Source of the DNA: Numida meleagris
Lineage: Eukaryota; Chordata; Aves; Galliformes; Numididae
NCBI RefSeq assembly: GCF_002078875.1
Contig: NC_034411.1
Location: 2,869,351 to 2,933,350 of the forward strand
DNA: 64,000 bases
Reading direction: 5' to 3'
Shown: piece by piece, positions 38,801-52,800 of the stretch
How positions within the stretch are numbered: position 1 is the stretch's first letter
Layout of the letters: the number at the start of each line of letters is the position of its first letter
The notes under the pieces: generated by a model
The model's database searches: none
What the model saw: the letters and a program-made list of their open reading frames with translations, nothing else
Told to the model about the DNA's origin: nothing
Position numbers and translations under genes: made by a program

Positions 38801-41800
38801 GCATCCAGCCAAAGAAACAGCAAAGTTATGCTTCCATTAGACCTTTACAGTCCTTTGCCTTTTAGTCCTTCCAGATACGTGTTATGTTCCAGGTACATGC
38901 AGACAGTATACTAGGTTTGGGATTAGTATGTTGGTTTTTTTCCTGAAATTCTCTGAATAACTGCTTTATAACAGTGGCCAGTTCTTGTGTTTTGCAGTAA
39001 TATTAAGTGGGTTTTAAAAGTTTTTTTTAAAAGAAAATTTATGTTATAGTTTGGTTAATACGAGATGTCTTTATTTAATATAGGACTGGGGTAAACCAGG
39101 TGACCTGTGGAACTTGGACATCCAGTGGCATGTTCCTTCGTCTGAGGAAATAAACTTTGCTTTTTATTTGTTGGATACTTTTCTTCAGCCTGAGCTCACC
39201 AAACTAGAGCACTATGCAACTGGAAAACTAGAAATGTCCAGGTCAGTGCTAATATGTAATACAGAGGAAGTGCATTTATCCACTCATGTCTTCACATAGT
39301 TACTGCCAATTTTACTAGCAGTACAGATGGTAAGGAGCAAAATGTTGTAATATTACATTTTCTTATGATATTCCAAATATCTTTCTAAGGTTTTTAACTT
39401 TTCAAAGTGCATGTAGGTTGGAAGTGCATCTCATAAAATTGATGACAGACAATAACAGATTATTTTGAACAGAAAAACTTCTTAAAAAAAAAATTGAGGA
39501 CACTTTATATTGGTTTAGAGAGGTGGATGTTTTTTATATATACCCTAAATTATGGCTCTGTTTAATTTTAGTCAGCAAGAAAGCTTTTCCTATACACTCT
39601 ATATTGTTACTTTGGTATAAGCATTTGTCTTTCCTGAGGTATGAAATGGGGCACAAAACCAATTTGGCTTGCTAATCTTTTCCCCACTTCCTTTACTACA
39701 AATGAAAGGATTCAGTACATAGTGTGATCCTGCAAAAAGTGGCAGTGTGGTAACTGAGGAGGTAATGGAGTGTCAATGGCATGAGCAAAGGTGAATGGAG
39801 GCAAGATTACCATGAGCCAATCTTGTTAAACTTTGTTAGCATGAAACCATGGCTTTGAAGGATAGTTTCCTAACCACAAGACAATCATGAGTTTAATATG
39901 TGCTAAAGCATTTAACAAGTATCAGGTAGCTAAAGCTTTTTACAAACCTCTCAAGAAATCTTTTTCTTGCATTAAATCCTCCTAGCCTTGTTATATGTAG
40001 TGATGTATACTTCATCAGATGTTCATGATATGACATCTCATGCAGTACAGTGCATGTATATGTAGCAGGGTGTATCAGACTGCTAAATATTTTTCTGTCC
40101 TACCAAGGTCCCACACTGCATTATTCCTGAAAAAGGCAATGCATGCTTCACAAATCAGTGCAACCAAAATGCAGTCATAATTTATACTTAGGCTGGAGGA
40201 AGAAAGTATATGTTTCCCATTTAGGTCTTAAGCTTATTTACTTGTTTTCTGTTGTTGTTTTGTTTGTTTTGCTTTTTACTGTTTCTGTTTGGCACCTTGT
40301 ATGTAAAGCAGTTAATTTAAAAAAAAAAAAATTGGACTTTGATTTGGTCAAGGCTCCACTATGCTACCTAACAGAAATAAATGGCAGTGATCAGGACCAT
40401 TCAGCTGAGTGCTTGAATTGCACGTTACACTGGAATGCAAGATAGCAAAGCTGCAGGAGTAGAGAACGTTATTGGTAGCTGAGGGTGTAAAGAGTGTGAA
40501 TAAATGAGGGTGCCAGATGAAACTGCTAGTGCTTTAAATTGCAGAATTTCAATAAGTAGCATTTCCATTGATTCTTACATAAATTTTATATCTCACAAAA
40601 TTATTCAAAACAATATTTTGGGGGTAAAACTGTCTGTTTTGAAGTTAGCGTATCCCATTATCCTTAAGTTTCCTCTTGCAGACTTCAAAAACTCCATGAG
40701 TGTTGGTGGTAAATAATAGAATTGGATTACAGAAAGCAAGCAGTGCCTTCTGCAATTTACTCTTGTATTTTAAACTGGTGCAGCTTAAAAAAAAAAGAAA
40801 ATAATCTTTTATGAAACTTTGCGAAACATATGGTTTATCTTCTGTATATTTTGAAGTATTTAGTAAAACAGTTGAAGTAATCAGTTTTTCTTCTTTTTTT
40901 AAGGGATGACGTGCAACAGTGTCTTGCCATAGTGCATAACTGCTTGATTGGTTCTGGGAATATTCTGCCTCCTCTAAAAGGAGAAAGGGTAGCTCACCTG
41001 TGAGTAGAGTTAATTTATCTATCACAAATATCTTCAACATATTATGTTATTACTCATACTCCTTTCAGTATTTTCTTGTTGCTATGACCACCCAGCTGCT
41101 TCTAGTAACTATTTTTAAGGAACTCCCGTACCAGTATAAAGATACAGAAACTTAAAATATGAGTTAAAGAAGCAATGGATTGCTTAAAACATGACATAAT
41201 TTTAAGTCTTTTGCTGTGCAAGGCTGTGCAAAAGTTTTAAAAAGGTAGGTGAGAGCATTGCATTGCTGATGCAATTCTATATGAAGGAAATGGAAGCTGG
41301 ACATTTATTTGTATGTTTTCTCTCCTCCAAAGGAAGCTTGTCATCTCTAATAATGTATTTGTTTAGGGAGATACAAATATAGACATCCTGAACTTAGCTT
41401 CTTTCTGGCTGTGTTCTTATCTTAAAGCAGGAAATAAATCCTGTTCAAATGCTCATACCCTTGTGTAATGTAATAAAAACTCTAGCAAAGAGGCCTGAGT
41501 GAGTTTTCATTTTGGAAGTAACAAGAACTTTTTGTTGCATTATGTTAGTTTGGGCTTTTAGCAGGCTGTTGTTTTGTAGATTGCTGCTGAAATGTTGACT
41601 TCTTTGAGAAAATGCGTTGGCGTATTAATACTGAGTTTGATCTCACTATTCCCATACTCGTATATCATGTTTTGAAATATGGAGGGTTTGGCGTATGGCA
41701 GAAGTCTTTGGTGATTTGATCTGGTGATTTGAAATTCTTTTCTGAGATTTGGTTTTTTTTGGTTCAAGTTTTGGCCACTAAAAGTGTCAAGGAACTTTGA

Positions 41801-43822
41801 TAAGATTCAGATGGGTTATTTGGGGTGCTTAGCTTCTGTGAGCTCCTTGCAAAGGTGAGAGTTCTCTTTGAGTGTATCTCGGACCATGTGTTAAGCTGGA
41901 GAGCTGTGCAGAGACCGTTACCATTGACTGTGTAAAAAATTAAGGAAATCTAAGTAATCTCTTTGTTAAAGAGACAATGCAAGGTACTCATCCTGATTTA
42001 GGAATATCTTCTAGAATAAAGCTACCCGAAAGGCACTGGAGTCACTGGCTGTTCCTGTACCAGTAATGTGATGTGGGACCCGCGTTAGCATCGCTGCTTG
42101 GTTCAGTCTGAATCCCTAACTTTAGACTGTCTCTGGTTTTGTTCTTGGTCTGGTTTGTTTAGGATCATCCTTTTATATCTTTGGGCACAATCTGTAAACT
42201 CTTCATGTACAGGTTAGGACATAAGCTTATAATCTACTTCTAAATGATTTGAATACTTACGGAAGATTTGCTTCCTTCTGTTAGTTATCCGTTCTTCCTT
42301 ATTGAAATTACTGAAATTGAATGAAATTTGAATAAGCTTTGGTTCTTTTTTTTGTGTGACTTGAAAAATCACGAAAATATATATATTTTTAATGTAGGAA
42401 ATCTGGGGGAAGTAGAGTGGATTTGTGCACAGGGGATTATTTTTTGTCCTGTTAAGGTGGACTGAATACTTCAGGAGATCCCACCGCCCTGTTCTACAGA
42501 CTTCATATCAAATATATGTTAGGTCCCTGTAAGTTTATTCTATTTATTTGGCAAGAACAGATATAAAGGTCATATCAGTTAAACATCTTGAGAGGCTGAG
42601 TGATCCATCTGGGGCAAATGGTGTTCATTTTGAAGGTGCTTCTTATGAAACGTGTATTTCTTAATGGATTCCTGTAAGTAAGCAGGTGTCAGAGTGGTGC
42701 CAAGAAGGAAGGCATGCTCTTCAGGGCCTTAGTCCCTCCTCTTCCTTCCCTCAAGAAATCCCTGGAGTATTGGGAGGGGGAGAGACCTCTTCTTATTAAA
42801 AATCAACATTCAACAGGCTGCTTTCTATCCCACATCTCCACATTCTGCAGTAAGATTATAAGCCATTCATTTATAGGAGGTGCTTTTGCTGAACTTGCTA
42901 TTAGAATAGAGGGTTTCATTTTAATTGTACTTGTTTTGTGAGTTCCTGGGATGTTTTTTGTTAAGATAGCAGTTGCATATAACAGGAACAGGCTTGAGAA
43001 TGTACGCAAAGCTCTGACTTGAAACTGAGTGGTGTTTGTTGACAGTGACTAACTCGGTTACGCAGAATGCCCTTGGTTGAAGTACTGTGTGGGCACAGTT
43101 GGTAGCTAACACTGATGCTGGTGATATTTGCTGTCCTCATGTGGCAGTGTAGGAATATTTTAAACGCAAGTATTGCTAAACAGCTTGATATATGCAAATT
43201 AAAAAAAAAAACCAGAACAACAGCAAAAAAAACACCCTGATTTAAAATGGTCTCGTGTAGGAGATTGTCAGAACACCTTTGTCAGTGAACTCCAGTGAGC
43301 TGCAGCTGATAATGTGCTTTGTGGTGCAGCATTGTTGTTTGGGCTGGCTTTAACGTAAAGCTGAAGAAGTGTGACTGGTAGATTTTCCTTCATCCTGATA
43401 TCTGATGGTTAAGGATATCTAAAGATTCTTGCCAAGGAGGACAGATGATGAGTATCTGTTTCTTTTAACCCTCTCGCCTACCTAGTGGAGGAAAACCATT
43501 TAGGTGGGAGAGCTTGGAGCTAAGTAATTTGTATCTCAGCAGAAGTATGGGGTTAGGATGAATGTTTCCGCCTCGTGCAGCGGGACGATGAACTGGACAT
43601 GATGGCTCGGTAGTACTGTCAACTCCATCCGTGTGCAGACTGCTCTCTCTGCCAGGATGATCTTTCCCTTTAATGTCTGTTCTGTTTTGTGGTTTGACAA
43701 GTGCCTATTGCCCAAGTATTTGCAAACCCCGTTCTGGGGGTCTGTTTGCAACCCTGCACGGGGGACACCAGGGGAAGGCAGTGGCAGGAGTAAGGGAGAA
43801 AGGAGAAGAGGTATTGTTTCTT

Positions 43823-43853
<31 letters not shown>

Positions 43854-46800
43854 GTATGTATATTTTTTTAAAGCTAAGATATACTGATATCTACGAAGGC
43901 CAAAAGGTAATTATGTCTTGTTAAAGGGCACCTAATTAGTAATAGGCAAATAAATAGCTGCTATATTGCAGCTGTCTCAGCCTTACTATTGCTGATGTTT
44001 ATGAGCAGCTTCATGCATTTTATTGATTTAATTTGCTAATTAGTTTAGCTGACTTAATCATAAGTGTGTGTGGTATGAAGCAAGATGACTTAAATGAGTG
44101 AGCAATTAGTTTTTTTAGCTGAAGTAATACAGAAAGCTAATTACAAAAACGATATATTGACCGTTTGTCACAGATGCTACAACATGGCTGAACGCTCATT
44201 TCATTACCAGTTGTTGTAATTAACCTGTGGTATTGCACAAAATTCTCATGCTTTAGATGTGAGGAGTTTTTTTTTTTTTTAGTGTAAATTCCAATTTGTA
44301 ATGTTATATAAATGAGGCAGTCCTCAGGACGGCTGAGAGTCACTGCTTGATCACTGCTCTGGGAAAAGGAGTGAGTGCCTTCCTGTCCTAAACCTTTCTG
44401 CTGATGGGGAAAAAAAACAAATTGCAGCCACCAATGCAGCAGGCTGCTTTCCACTGACACTGTAACCACTTCCTGCTGGGTGGTGGTGGTTGTTGCTATC
44501 ATTTTTTTTGAAGTTGTTTTACAACAGGAAAACATCTGTTGCAAATATAAGGCATCTCTAGTAACGTGTGGAAAGGAGTCCAACACATCTTCCTGCAGTC
44601 ATACTGTTAACCTGGGATTCTTTTGTTTGATTACAGATGTAATATTACAATTTCCATAAAAAGATGTTGATCTGCTACACTGTTCACTTCTGGAAACTTT
44701 TCATCCCGAAAAGTTTTCTGTGGAAAGTCATTTGATCCATTTCTAGAGACTTTTCAATAGATTTTGTTCCCTGATGTCAAACAACTGAGAGTACTCAATT
44801 TCAGAATATTATTATTCTTTAATCTCTCTCCTTGCTAAGAAGAAAGAGCCTTTGTCTTGAATCCCCACCAGTTTGTGTTGGTTGAAAATGGATTTGCTTC
44901 TTGAACAGTTAACATGCAAAGCTTTTCTGTTTCTTTCTTCATGTTAAAAAGCTTCGTTTTCTTTATTCATGTTGCTTGATGAATGCTAGCTAAATATTTC
45001 AAATCTTGTTTATCTCCCAAGTATGTACATTGGCTTGAGCCTTCTTGAATCTCCTGCCAGCGTAGGTTAATGTTTTCATACTGATTCGTTTGTTTCCCTC
45101 TTTTAAAACCTTTTGACTGAAAAACAATGTGTTTGGTACTGAAAACACACTTGAGTTGGATACACTTGGTGTACCCAAAAGTGTATGCTTGGACTGTGTG
45201 TACATACGCCCAGGCTGCTATGAAGTCCTTAGAGTGATTTCCTTATTTAGTGAACTTGAGCTTAAATGGTTTAGATTTCATAATGCTCCAGCGTTGTCTG
45301 AGACCAAGCAGTTCCTGTGATAGTCTGTGTGATTTCCCCCTCCCCCCCCACATTTTTGCCCAAGTTCGTGAGCAAATTTCCCCTGCTTTTTTTCTATAAT
45401 TTACATAATAATTTACATCTTTCTGAAAATACCCTCAGAGCTTAACTAAAAAATACCTCACGCTATTTTGAAAGGTGAAGAAAAGACTTGAGGAGGTTGC
45501 GAGGAACAATCCTTCATGATAGCAGGAGGTTTTGTTGTAACTGGTCAGAGTTGCAGTGAATTAACCTGTCATGGGTATGCAAAAATGAAATGCACTGTTT
45601 TCCATGCTGCCAGGAGCACAATGTGATGGTTGCCCTGCTGTATGGAGTGTGCATAGGCACACACAATGCTTCTGTGCACTTAGTCTACCCTTTTCCCTAA
45701 GGGTCTGCTGTAATTGACAATAAAGTCAATGTCCTTTTGTTGTAATGACTGTAATGGTGTGTGAGTAGAGATTTTCCAAATGCAAAGAATATAAAGCTTT
45801 CAGAGGTTGAAAAATCTTTCACTGATGTTTGTTTGAGCTCTTATTCACTTCCCCTTCTTGCAGCCAGGATATTAACAAGGTGATCCTCAGCAGCTGCTTT
45901 AGGGAAGCAGAAACAGGGTTAGTCAAAGGACTTCCATTTTTCACCACCTCTTAAATTCAGCTTGATTAGGATGGAACAGGCTGCCCAGGGAGGTGGTGGA
46001 GTCACTGTCCCTTAAGAAAAGGGTAGATGTCGCACTGAGAGACATGGTTTAGTGGGCATGGTGGTGATGAGCTGATGGTTGGACTAGATGATGTTAGTGG
46101 TCTTTTCCATTCCTAATGATTCTGTGATGCAGGATGGCTCTATTCTTGCTACAGATACCGGCAGGAGCTTTAAATATGTTCCATCAGTGAAGGTGTTCAG
46201 ACTACAGGTCAAGGATAAGACCACCTCTTTTACATATGCAGGGATGTGGCACCATGTGCTGAGGCGCAGGGCTAGCTAACCTCTCTGGCATCACCAGGAA
46301 ACTTCCCAGCTCTGCTGGGGCAGCTGCACACAGAAAAGGGAGCAGGTACTCTTCCTCGGTGAGTAGCCTCGTTTTCTCCTTGTTCGCCTTCCCACTGTTG
46401 TCTTTTAATCTCATATGTTCAAATAGGTTGATGCAGCTCTTGGTTCAGGGGAGCGTGCTGAAAGGTTTTGTTTCTGAAAAGCTGTATCCTGCTGCTGAAG
46501 TTTCTCTGAGGAAGATTCCTGCAGAGACTTGAATAAATTGCTCGGTGAAATGTCTGGAAGTTGTAAAAGCATAGTGCATCAGTTGTTCTCAGATGAAGAT
46601 GCTTTTGGACTTGCACCATAGTGAATAAGGGAATGAATTCCTCAAAGTCCTGTTTAGTTGGAATTTTTCTTCTAGCAGTGATTCTGGATATTCCTTACCC
46701 CTAACTTTTCTTGGCAGTTTGTGTTGATATAGAATGAAGTGCGGTGTTGTTTGTGCATTGCATGGAGTATTGCAATGAGAATCTTGCTATCGGTATTGAC

Positions 46801-49800
46801 TGTGCAGTTATGGGAAACAAGTTACTTCCTTTTGTATGTCCTAAGCAAAGCAGTTAAGCTTTCTCTGACTAGTGCTTGAAATGCAGAATACCAGTAGCAT
46901 GGATCTTTTCTGTGGGCCGGCTAGAAAATGCCATGTTTGAATGAGGTATTTTCACCCTGCTAGTAACTCTGCTGAAATAAATGGATGTCGTGGTGAGTGT
47001 GAGGGCAGTCCCAGGCTAGGTCAGGATTGCACAGTGCTCTGTGTTGACTTGTTGCTCCTGATTTCTACCTGGGAGGGTAGGGAGATGGTGAAGCATTGCT
47101 TTTGCTTGGTTTTAAATATTGGAGATTTGGGTAGCTGGCAAAAAACAGCTGAAAGCATTTTGCTGGAAATGGGAAGGAAGCTCAAAAAACTGTAGTCTCT
47201 GTAGACCACCAGAGGGAAAACTGATAAATCACACTTGCATTTTCCTTGCTGCCTTGTGGGTAGAAAAGCTGTACATAAACTTAATTCTTATCAAGAAAAA
47301 CTGTTTAAAGTAAAAATATATTAAAAGGCTTGATAAAAACATGCTGCTATGAGCTCATTTACCTATCAACATATCCAGCATATTATACAAATAATTGCTT
47401 AATGTCTCACTGCCTGAGATTGTTAATTTATCTGTTGCATTTCTCTTAAGAAGTATTTGGGGTGGGACGATTCACTTTTTCTTTCCATTTCCCCTCCCCA
47501 AGATTAATTAATTTTAGTACTGTCGCTTTCTTGTGTCTTTCCCAACTTGAAATACCTGGCAACCATTTTTCTGAGTCAATCATGTAGATTCTAAGAGAGC
47601 AAGTCTGAGACCACAAAATCTTTATAAGTATTTGTTTATGGCCAAAAGTACTGGATTTATGTTGGATATTTTGGAAATTGTATTAGTGGTCAGTTTATAT
47701 CTCGAGCACCGAGGATGATGCAGAGCGTTTGGGGAAGAAGCTCTTGAAATGGCTTCTTTTCAAGTTAACTTAGTGGTACTGGAAAATACAAGGAGGAAAA
47801 AGAAATGGACTTACTTCTTTATGCATGTACCATTAAGAAAAAGGTGTTTCAATTTGACTTCTGTTGGTCCAGATACGACTGTTGCAAGGGCTGCGAAGTC
47901 TGTTTCTTTAAGTAATCTCTGCTTGCAAGTTTTTTCTTGAGATTTGCATCCCTCTATCAAATCAGCATAGTAATTGTAGCAATTGTGTTTTTTAATGAGT
48001 TGCTTTTTACAGAAGAAATGAACCTTTTTTCTTGTTCTGACAGGTAGAATTTTTCAGTTGCCTGAAAATCTGAAAGCTTATCTTAGCATCTGGTAGGGAG
48101 TGCTCAGGTGCAGAATCAGGTGTGTTTTCTGATGTGTTATTTAGCATTTATAATAGGAGTAGATTCACATTGCTTCACTTTGCTTTGTTTACTGTGATGG
48201 TACTGTTGATGCAATTTTACATGAAAAATTATTTTTATAGGTATTACTTGCTGATAATATTTAGTATAACAGCAATACTTTTTACTCCTGACTCTTTCGA
48301 AAGCACATGGGAACAGTTTGTTAAAAGCCTGATTTTGTTCATAGTAATGCTTTAGAGGAGAAAAAGCGTAGTTAAAAAAGTGTAGAGTATGTTCTTATTT
48401 CTTTAAAATTCATTAGCATAATATGATGTCTGAATTTGTATCTTGTGTGGTTATATATAAAGAAAATAAGGTTTTAAAATGTACTTCAAAAAATGACCCA
48501 AATCCTGGAAGAAGTATGTTTGTTTTTTTTTTTTTTTTTGCATGGTTATTGATTATGAACTTTAAGTAACAATAAGTATAATTCCTGTAGATTATGGGGA
48601 CCAGAGTCAGAAAAGCTTCATCAATTTAACCTGCCAGGAAAGGATCTTGCTTCAGTCCTTTGCCATTCATTAGTCAAATTCTTCTGGCCTTCCTAGCCTA
48701 GGATGGCTAGCGGCCATGCTTGTTACCATGAGTGTGTTCATAGGTTTGACAGATATCAAGTTTCTGTTAAATGAGAAATCGAGATTGTGGGTTCAAAGTA
48801 TCCTTAAGATGTACTTGTCTCTGATACAGTCTGACACATTAGAAGGATTCGCTACTAATTGTTCGAGAACTAAAGTGTACACTTAATCCAAACCTTTTTG
48901 GCACTAGCAACATGAAATTTAGCTTGTTAAAATTAATTAATTGTCAGTAAAGTTCACATAGTCGGTGATTTCCATACTGTGTAGTAATACTTGGTCTGTT
49001 TTCACGCAGGGTACCAAGTCTGGTATCTTTGGAAGAGACAAAACTGTACACTGGTGTTGAATATGGTAAGTAGAAACTAATTCTGCTCGAACAGGTTCTA
49101 AGTGTTGTTTTGATTCTTCCTCTATCTATCCCCCTGTGAAAGCTGTAGATTCTTCTTGAAAGCATAGTTTTGGTTATTCTTGATATTAAAGAGCTTTCTT
49201 GGGCCAACACAGAATATTTGTGCTCATTCTGTTTTCTCTTCAGCTGTGGTAAAGATACAGATATGAAATAAACTCTGGAGTATTGAAGGCTTCTTTGGGT
49301 CATTCTCAAAAGGAATATTGCTATTAAAATATTACTGGTCATTGGCATAGTAGAAGGAAGCATCACTCCCTTCTGCCTTTCTAGTACGTTTGAAGATTGA
49401 GTAGAGTACTTGAAGACCAAAGGGTCCGTCACACAGTCTGGTCACTTAGATTTTAATGGTAAAGGATTCTCTGAGTCCAATTCTTTAGTCTGAAATATCA
49501 AAGTTGAAAGAGTAGCTTTGTCCTCTGGCTTTATTTAGTGTTTTCTTTGCAGTCTTCCAAGTTGGAAAGCTTAATTAAGAGACTGAGGCACAATAACTAC
49601 TTTTCAGATGATTGAATGTAGCTGCTTTGACACTTCTAAAATCTGGCCAGTTAATTTACAAGCAGTGAGTTTGTAGCCATATAAGACATGTAATGGAGAA
49701 TGGGCTTTAAATTAGTCATCTTTTAGATCAACTTAAGATAGTTCTGGTTTAAAATTTTCCAAGGAACTTGCTCATATTATTGAGCCTGGTTTTTGATTCT

Positions 49801-52800
49801 GTATTTTTTGTTCTTATTCAGTCTCTTCCTTCGTTCATTGAAGGGGAATAAATCCCCAGTCTTTTATTGGCTTAATCACCTGAAATGTATCATCTATGAT
49901 CTTTTGGCTTTCTCTTTTACCCTGCTTAGTGTGTTACCTGTTAATTTTCATGTGATACACAGTCTGCCTTATTCTGTGGTTATAAATGAAACCATCTATC
50001 AAGGCAGAAGAGGAAGGTCCAATAATCTGTGCTGTATTTTCTGAGTAGTCTGCTCTGGGTATCCGCTGATGTACTTCAGTATTGATTTTTGGTTCTATAA
50101 TAAAGAATGTGTTTAATTTTGTATAGATCTATCAAGAGAGAATTATCGAGAAACTATTGCAAGGGTTACAAGGAAATTGTTGCGTAAGTATAAGCATTCC
50201 TCCTTTACATAAAAAGTACAGTGTGTTTGTGTTAAGTTTAAAATAACTTGTTTACTTTGCCTGTAATACTTAAATTTAAGCTTTATAGAAATTGTTTATT
50301 TTAAAGCTCTTATCCTATATGATGTATTATTTTTCTTCAAATTGCAGGTTATATACTTGATAATTCAGAAGATGATACCAAGTCTTTATTTCTAATAATA
50401 AAGGTATATTTATTATTTGTAGTACTTAAGATATGGCATACTACTTATTTTGCTAACAAGATGACTTTGGAAAATAATTAATAATTCTCATCTTTTTTTT
50501 TTTTCCTGCAGATAATTAGTGATGTTTTACAGTTCCAAGGGTCTCACAAGCATGAATTCGATTCCCGATGGAAAAGCTTTAACCTAGTGAAAAAATCGAT
50601 GGAGAACAGGGTCAGTAATTCTTTTGTAAAGCTTAAGTGTGTGGGGACAATAGTTCCTAATGCTCAGGAAGACTTTTTCCACATTTTCTTTACAGTCCTA
50701 ATGAAAATTTTCATGATTTTGAAATCTAACTTCTGTAAAAGAATATTGTTTTGCAATATGTTTGTACCTTTATTTGGAAATCTTATGCTTAGCGTTTTGG
50801 AATTGTAACCCACCGGTTAGCATCCTCAGACCAGAATCTCAGAGTCTTGGCGTAATGCTCTGCTCTGATCATTGTTAACAGAGTAATTTGTGTGACCAGA
50901 ACTTCCTTTTGCTTACAAAGGGAACTTACTCCCAGAGTAAATGAAAATAGGTAAATGAAAAACTTTACTTGGGGGGAAAAACCAATATATTTTTACAATT
51001 TCGACATCAAATTTGCCTGTTTGTAGAAGAGGAAAAGTACCAGTGGGGAAATTCAGACAGTTCAGACTGCTGATGTGAATATTGAAATCTAAACACAGTT
51101 ACATATTTCCTTCCAGCTTCAAGGAAAGAAACAGCATATCAGAGCTTTGCTGATAGACAGAGTTATGTTGCAGCATGAGGTAATACTTTCACTTAATAGT
51201 ATTACTAACCAGTTCACTAGAAAAGTGATTTGTTTTATTTTCATTTAGTTAAAGTTGCAGTGATCCTGCACTAGTGTTTCACTTGCGTTATTGAAGTGTA
51301 AAAATAATCAATCAATTATTTGTTTTCTTAATGCAATTTAGTTGAGAACGCTAACAATGGAAGGCTGCGAATATAAAACCTCTCACCAGGAGATGATCAG
51401 AGATCTTCTCTGTTTGTCTACAAGTTCATATGGTCAGGTAAGTAACCATCTTCTGTAGTTCTGAAATATTGTTTTTTTTCCAAATACTGTTTCCATTTTT
51501 CAGTTCATTTTCACTGCAATATGAAACCTTTAATTACTTCATTTACATTGGCTACCAATTTTGACATAGTCCCTTCTTCATCAAATTAAGAACTTGATGG
51601 GTGGAGGGGCAGCCTAAGGGCTACAAGTTCTCAAGTTTTGAACTTAATTCCTAGATTTCAAAAACAATTCAATAAATAATTTCAGTTAAAAATATACTAG
51701 CTTGAGGTTTTTAGATGTGATATTTCCAGTGTGATTAATAACACTGGGTTCCTAAATCTATTTTTAGGAAGTAGGCAAGCTAATTCTTAATAAAATCTGA
51801 AAAAAAAGACAAAAAACAAATGTGCCAAAGGTTGCACTATGAGTTCTTAGCCCTGTGGGAATTCCATGTATATATAAACTCACATCTATCCACAGTATCT
51901 ACTGACTCTTTAGAGTTCTGCATATAGCACCTGTTATGCTGGCTGTTTGCTTTTGAAGTGATTTTAAAAATACAGTGACCGTTTTTGGCAGTACAAAGAA
52001 CTTTTTAGCTCTTCTCAAATAAATGCTTAAAACAAGCTTATTTAGATACAATCATGTGTAAGGATGAGGGGAAGCACGTTATTTAAAATCTACAAATCCA
52101 TCGTGTAAATTCTGCGTAGGTAAAATAATAGCACCCTTACAAAACAAATTGATATAGTGTATATTTTTTGGTTTAGAAGATTTTCTAATAATTTCTGTCT
52201 TCCCGCAGGTCAGAAGTAAAGCTCAACAAGCATTCTTCACAGCTCTGGGAACATACAATTTTTGTTGCAGAGATATCATTCCCTTGGTTTTGGAGTTCTT
52301 GCGTCCAGATCGGCAAGATGTCACTCAACAGCAATTCAAAGTACTGTCTCATTAACTTTGTTTCGTGTCTGTCTTTGAAAGTGTATCTACAGGAGAATTG
52401 TTAATGATGCTTATAAGCATGACTCTTACACTTCTGTGGCACGTAGCTCATGCACAACTAATATAAGCAATTATTTGGGTTAAATGTGTTGTCAGAAGAA
52501 ATTTTGTTTGTTCCTAATTTCATTGTGTGTTCAGGTATTGCAAAAGTGAATGTTAACAGCTATTTTTAATGGAAGTTGAGGAAGCTGTAGTCCAAAGCAG
52601 TAAGAGTCATTAAGCAGTCCAGTCAGCTGTAACAGTAGAAATGGATAACTCAAACTGGTCAAAAAACTGATCACCCAAAGACATTTTAGTAAAAGCAGGT
52701 AACTTCTAATGCTGCCTGGAGATGGTGCTGATGCAGTGATAGTGGAAGCACTCTATCTGTCCAGGTGTTCCCTTCCTGGCCAAGGAGGCATCGTGCTCCT

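Larger units (their letters stand above)
41000..49009 (+). other. PSME4: PSME4 intron 20, the largest (8.0 kb)
   Basis: Contains the compound microsatellite at 43822, the homeodomain-motif cluster at 43930-44145 and a CR1 fragment at 45968-46130. A minus-strand 149-codon ORF at 44137-44586 has no recognisable domain and crosses low-complexity sequence. No nested gene was found. Confidence 0.85.

Noticed and set aside
39300..39329. 30-nt exon-like block just after exon 19
   Set aside because: Has an in-frame TAG in the PSME4 phase and a weak pyrimidine tract.
42500..42528. 29-nt exon-like block in intron 20
   Set aside because: Good acceptor but frame-breaking length and no further evidence.
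44137..44586. 149-codon minus-strand ORF in intron 20
   Set aside because: Crosses a poly-T run and simple repeats, giving Lys and Thr runs; no domain recognised.
46298..46358. Exon-like block in intron 20 with good acceptor and gtgagt donor
   Set aside because: 61 nt, so it would shift the PSME4 frame; no other support.
48944..49432. 162-codon ORF on the minus strand across exon 21
   Set aside because: No recognisable domain and no splice or promoter context; partly the antisense shadow of a coding exon.
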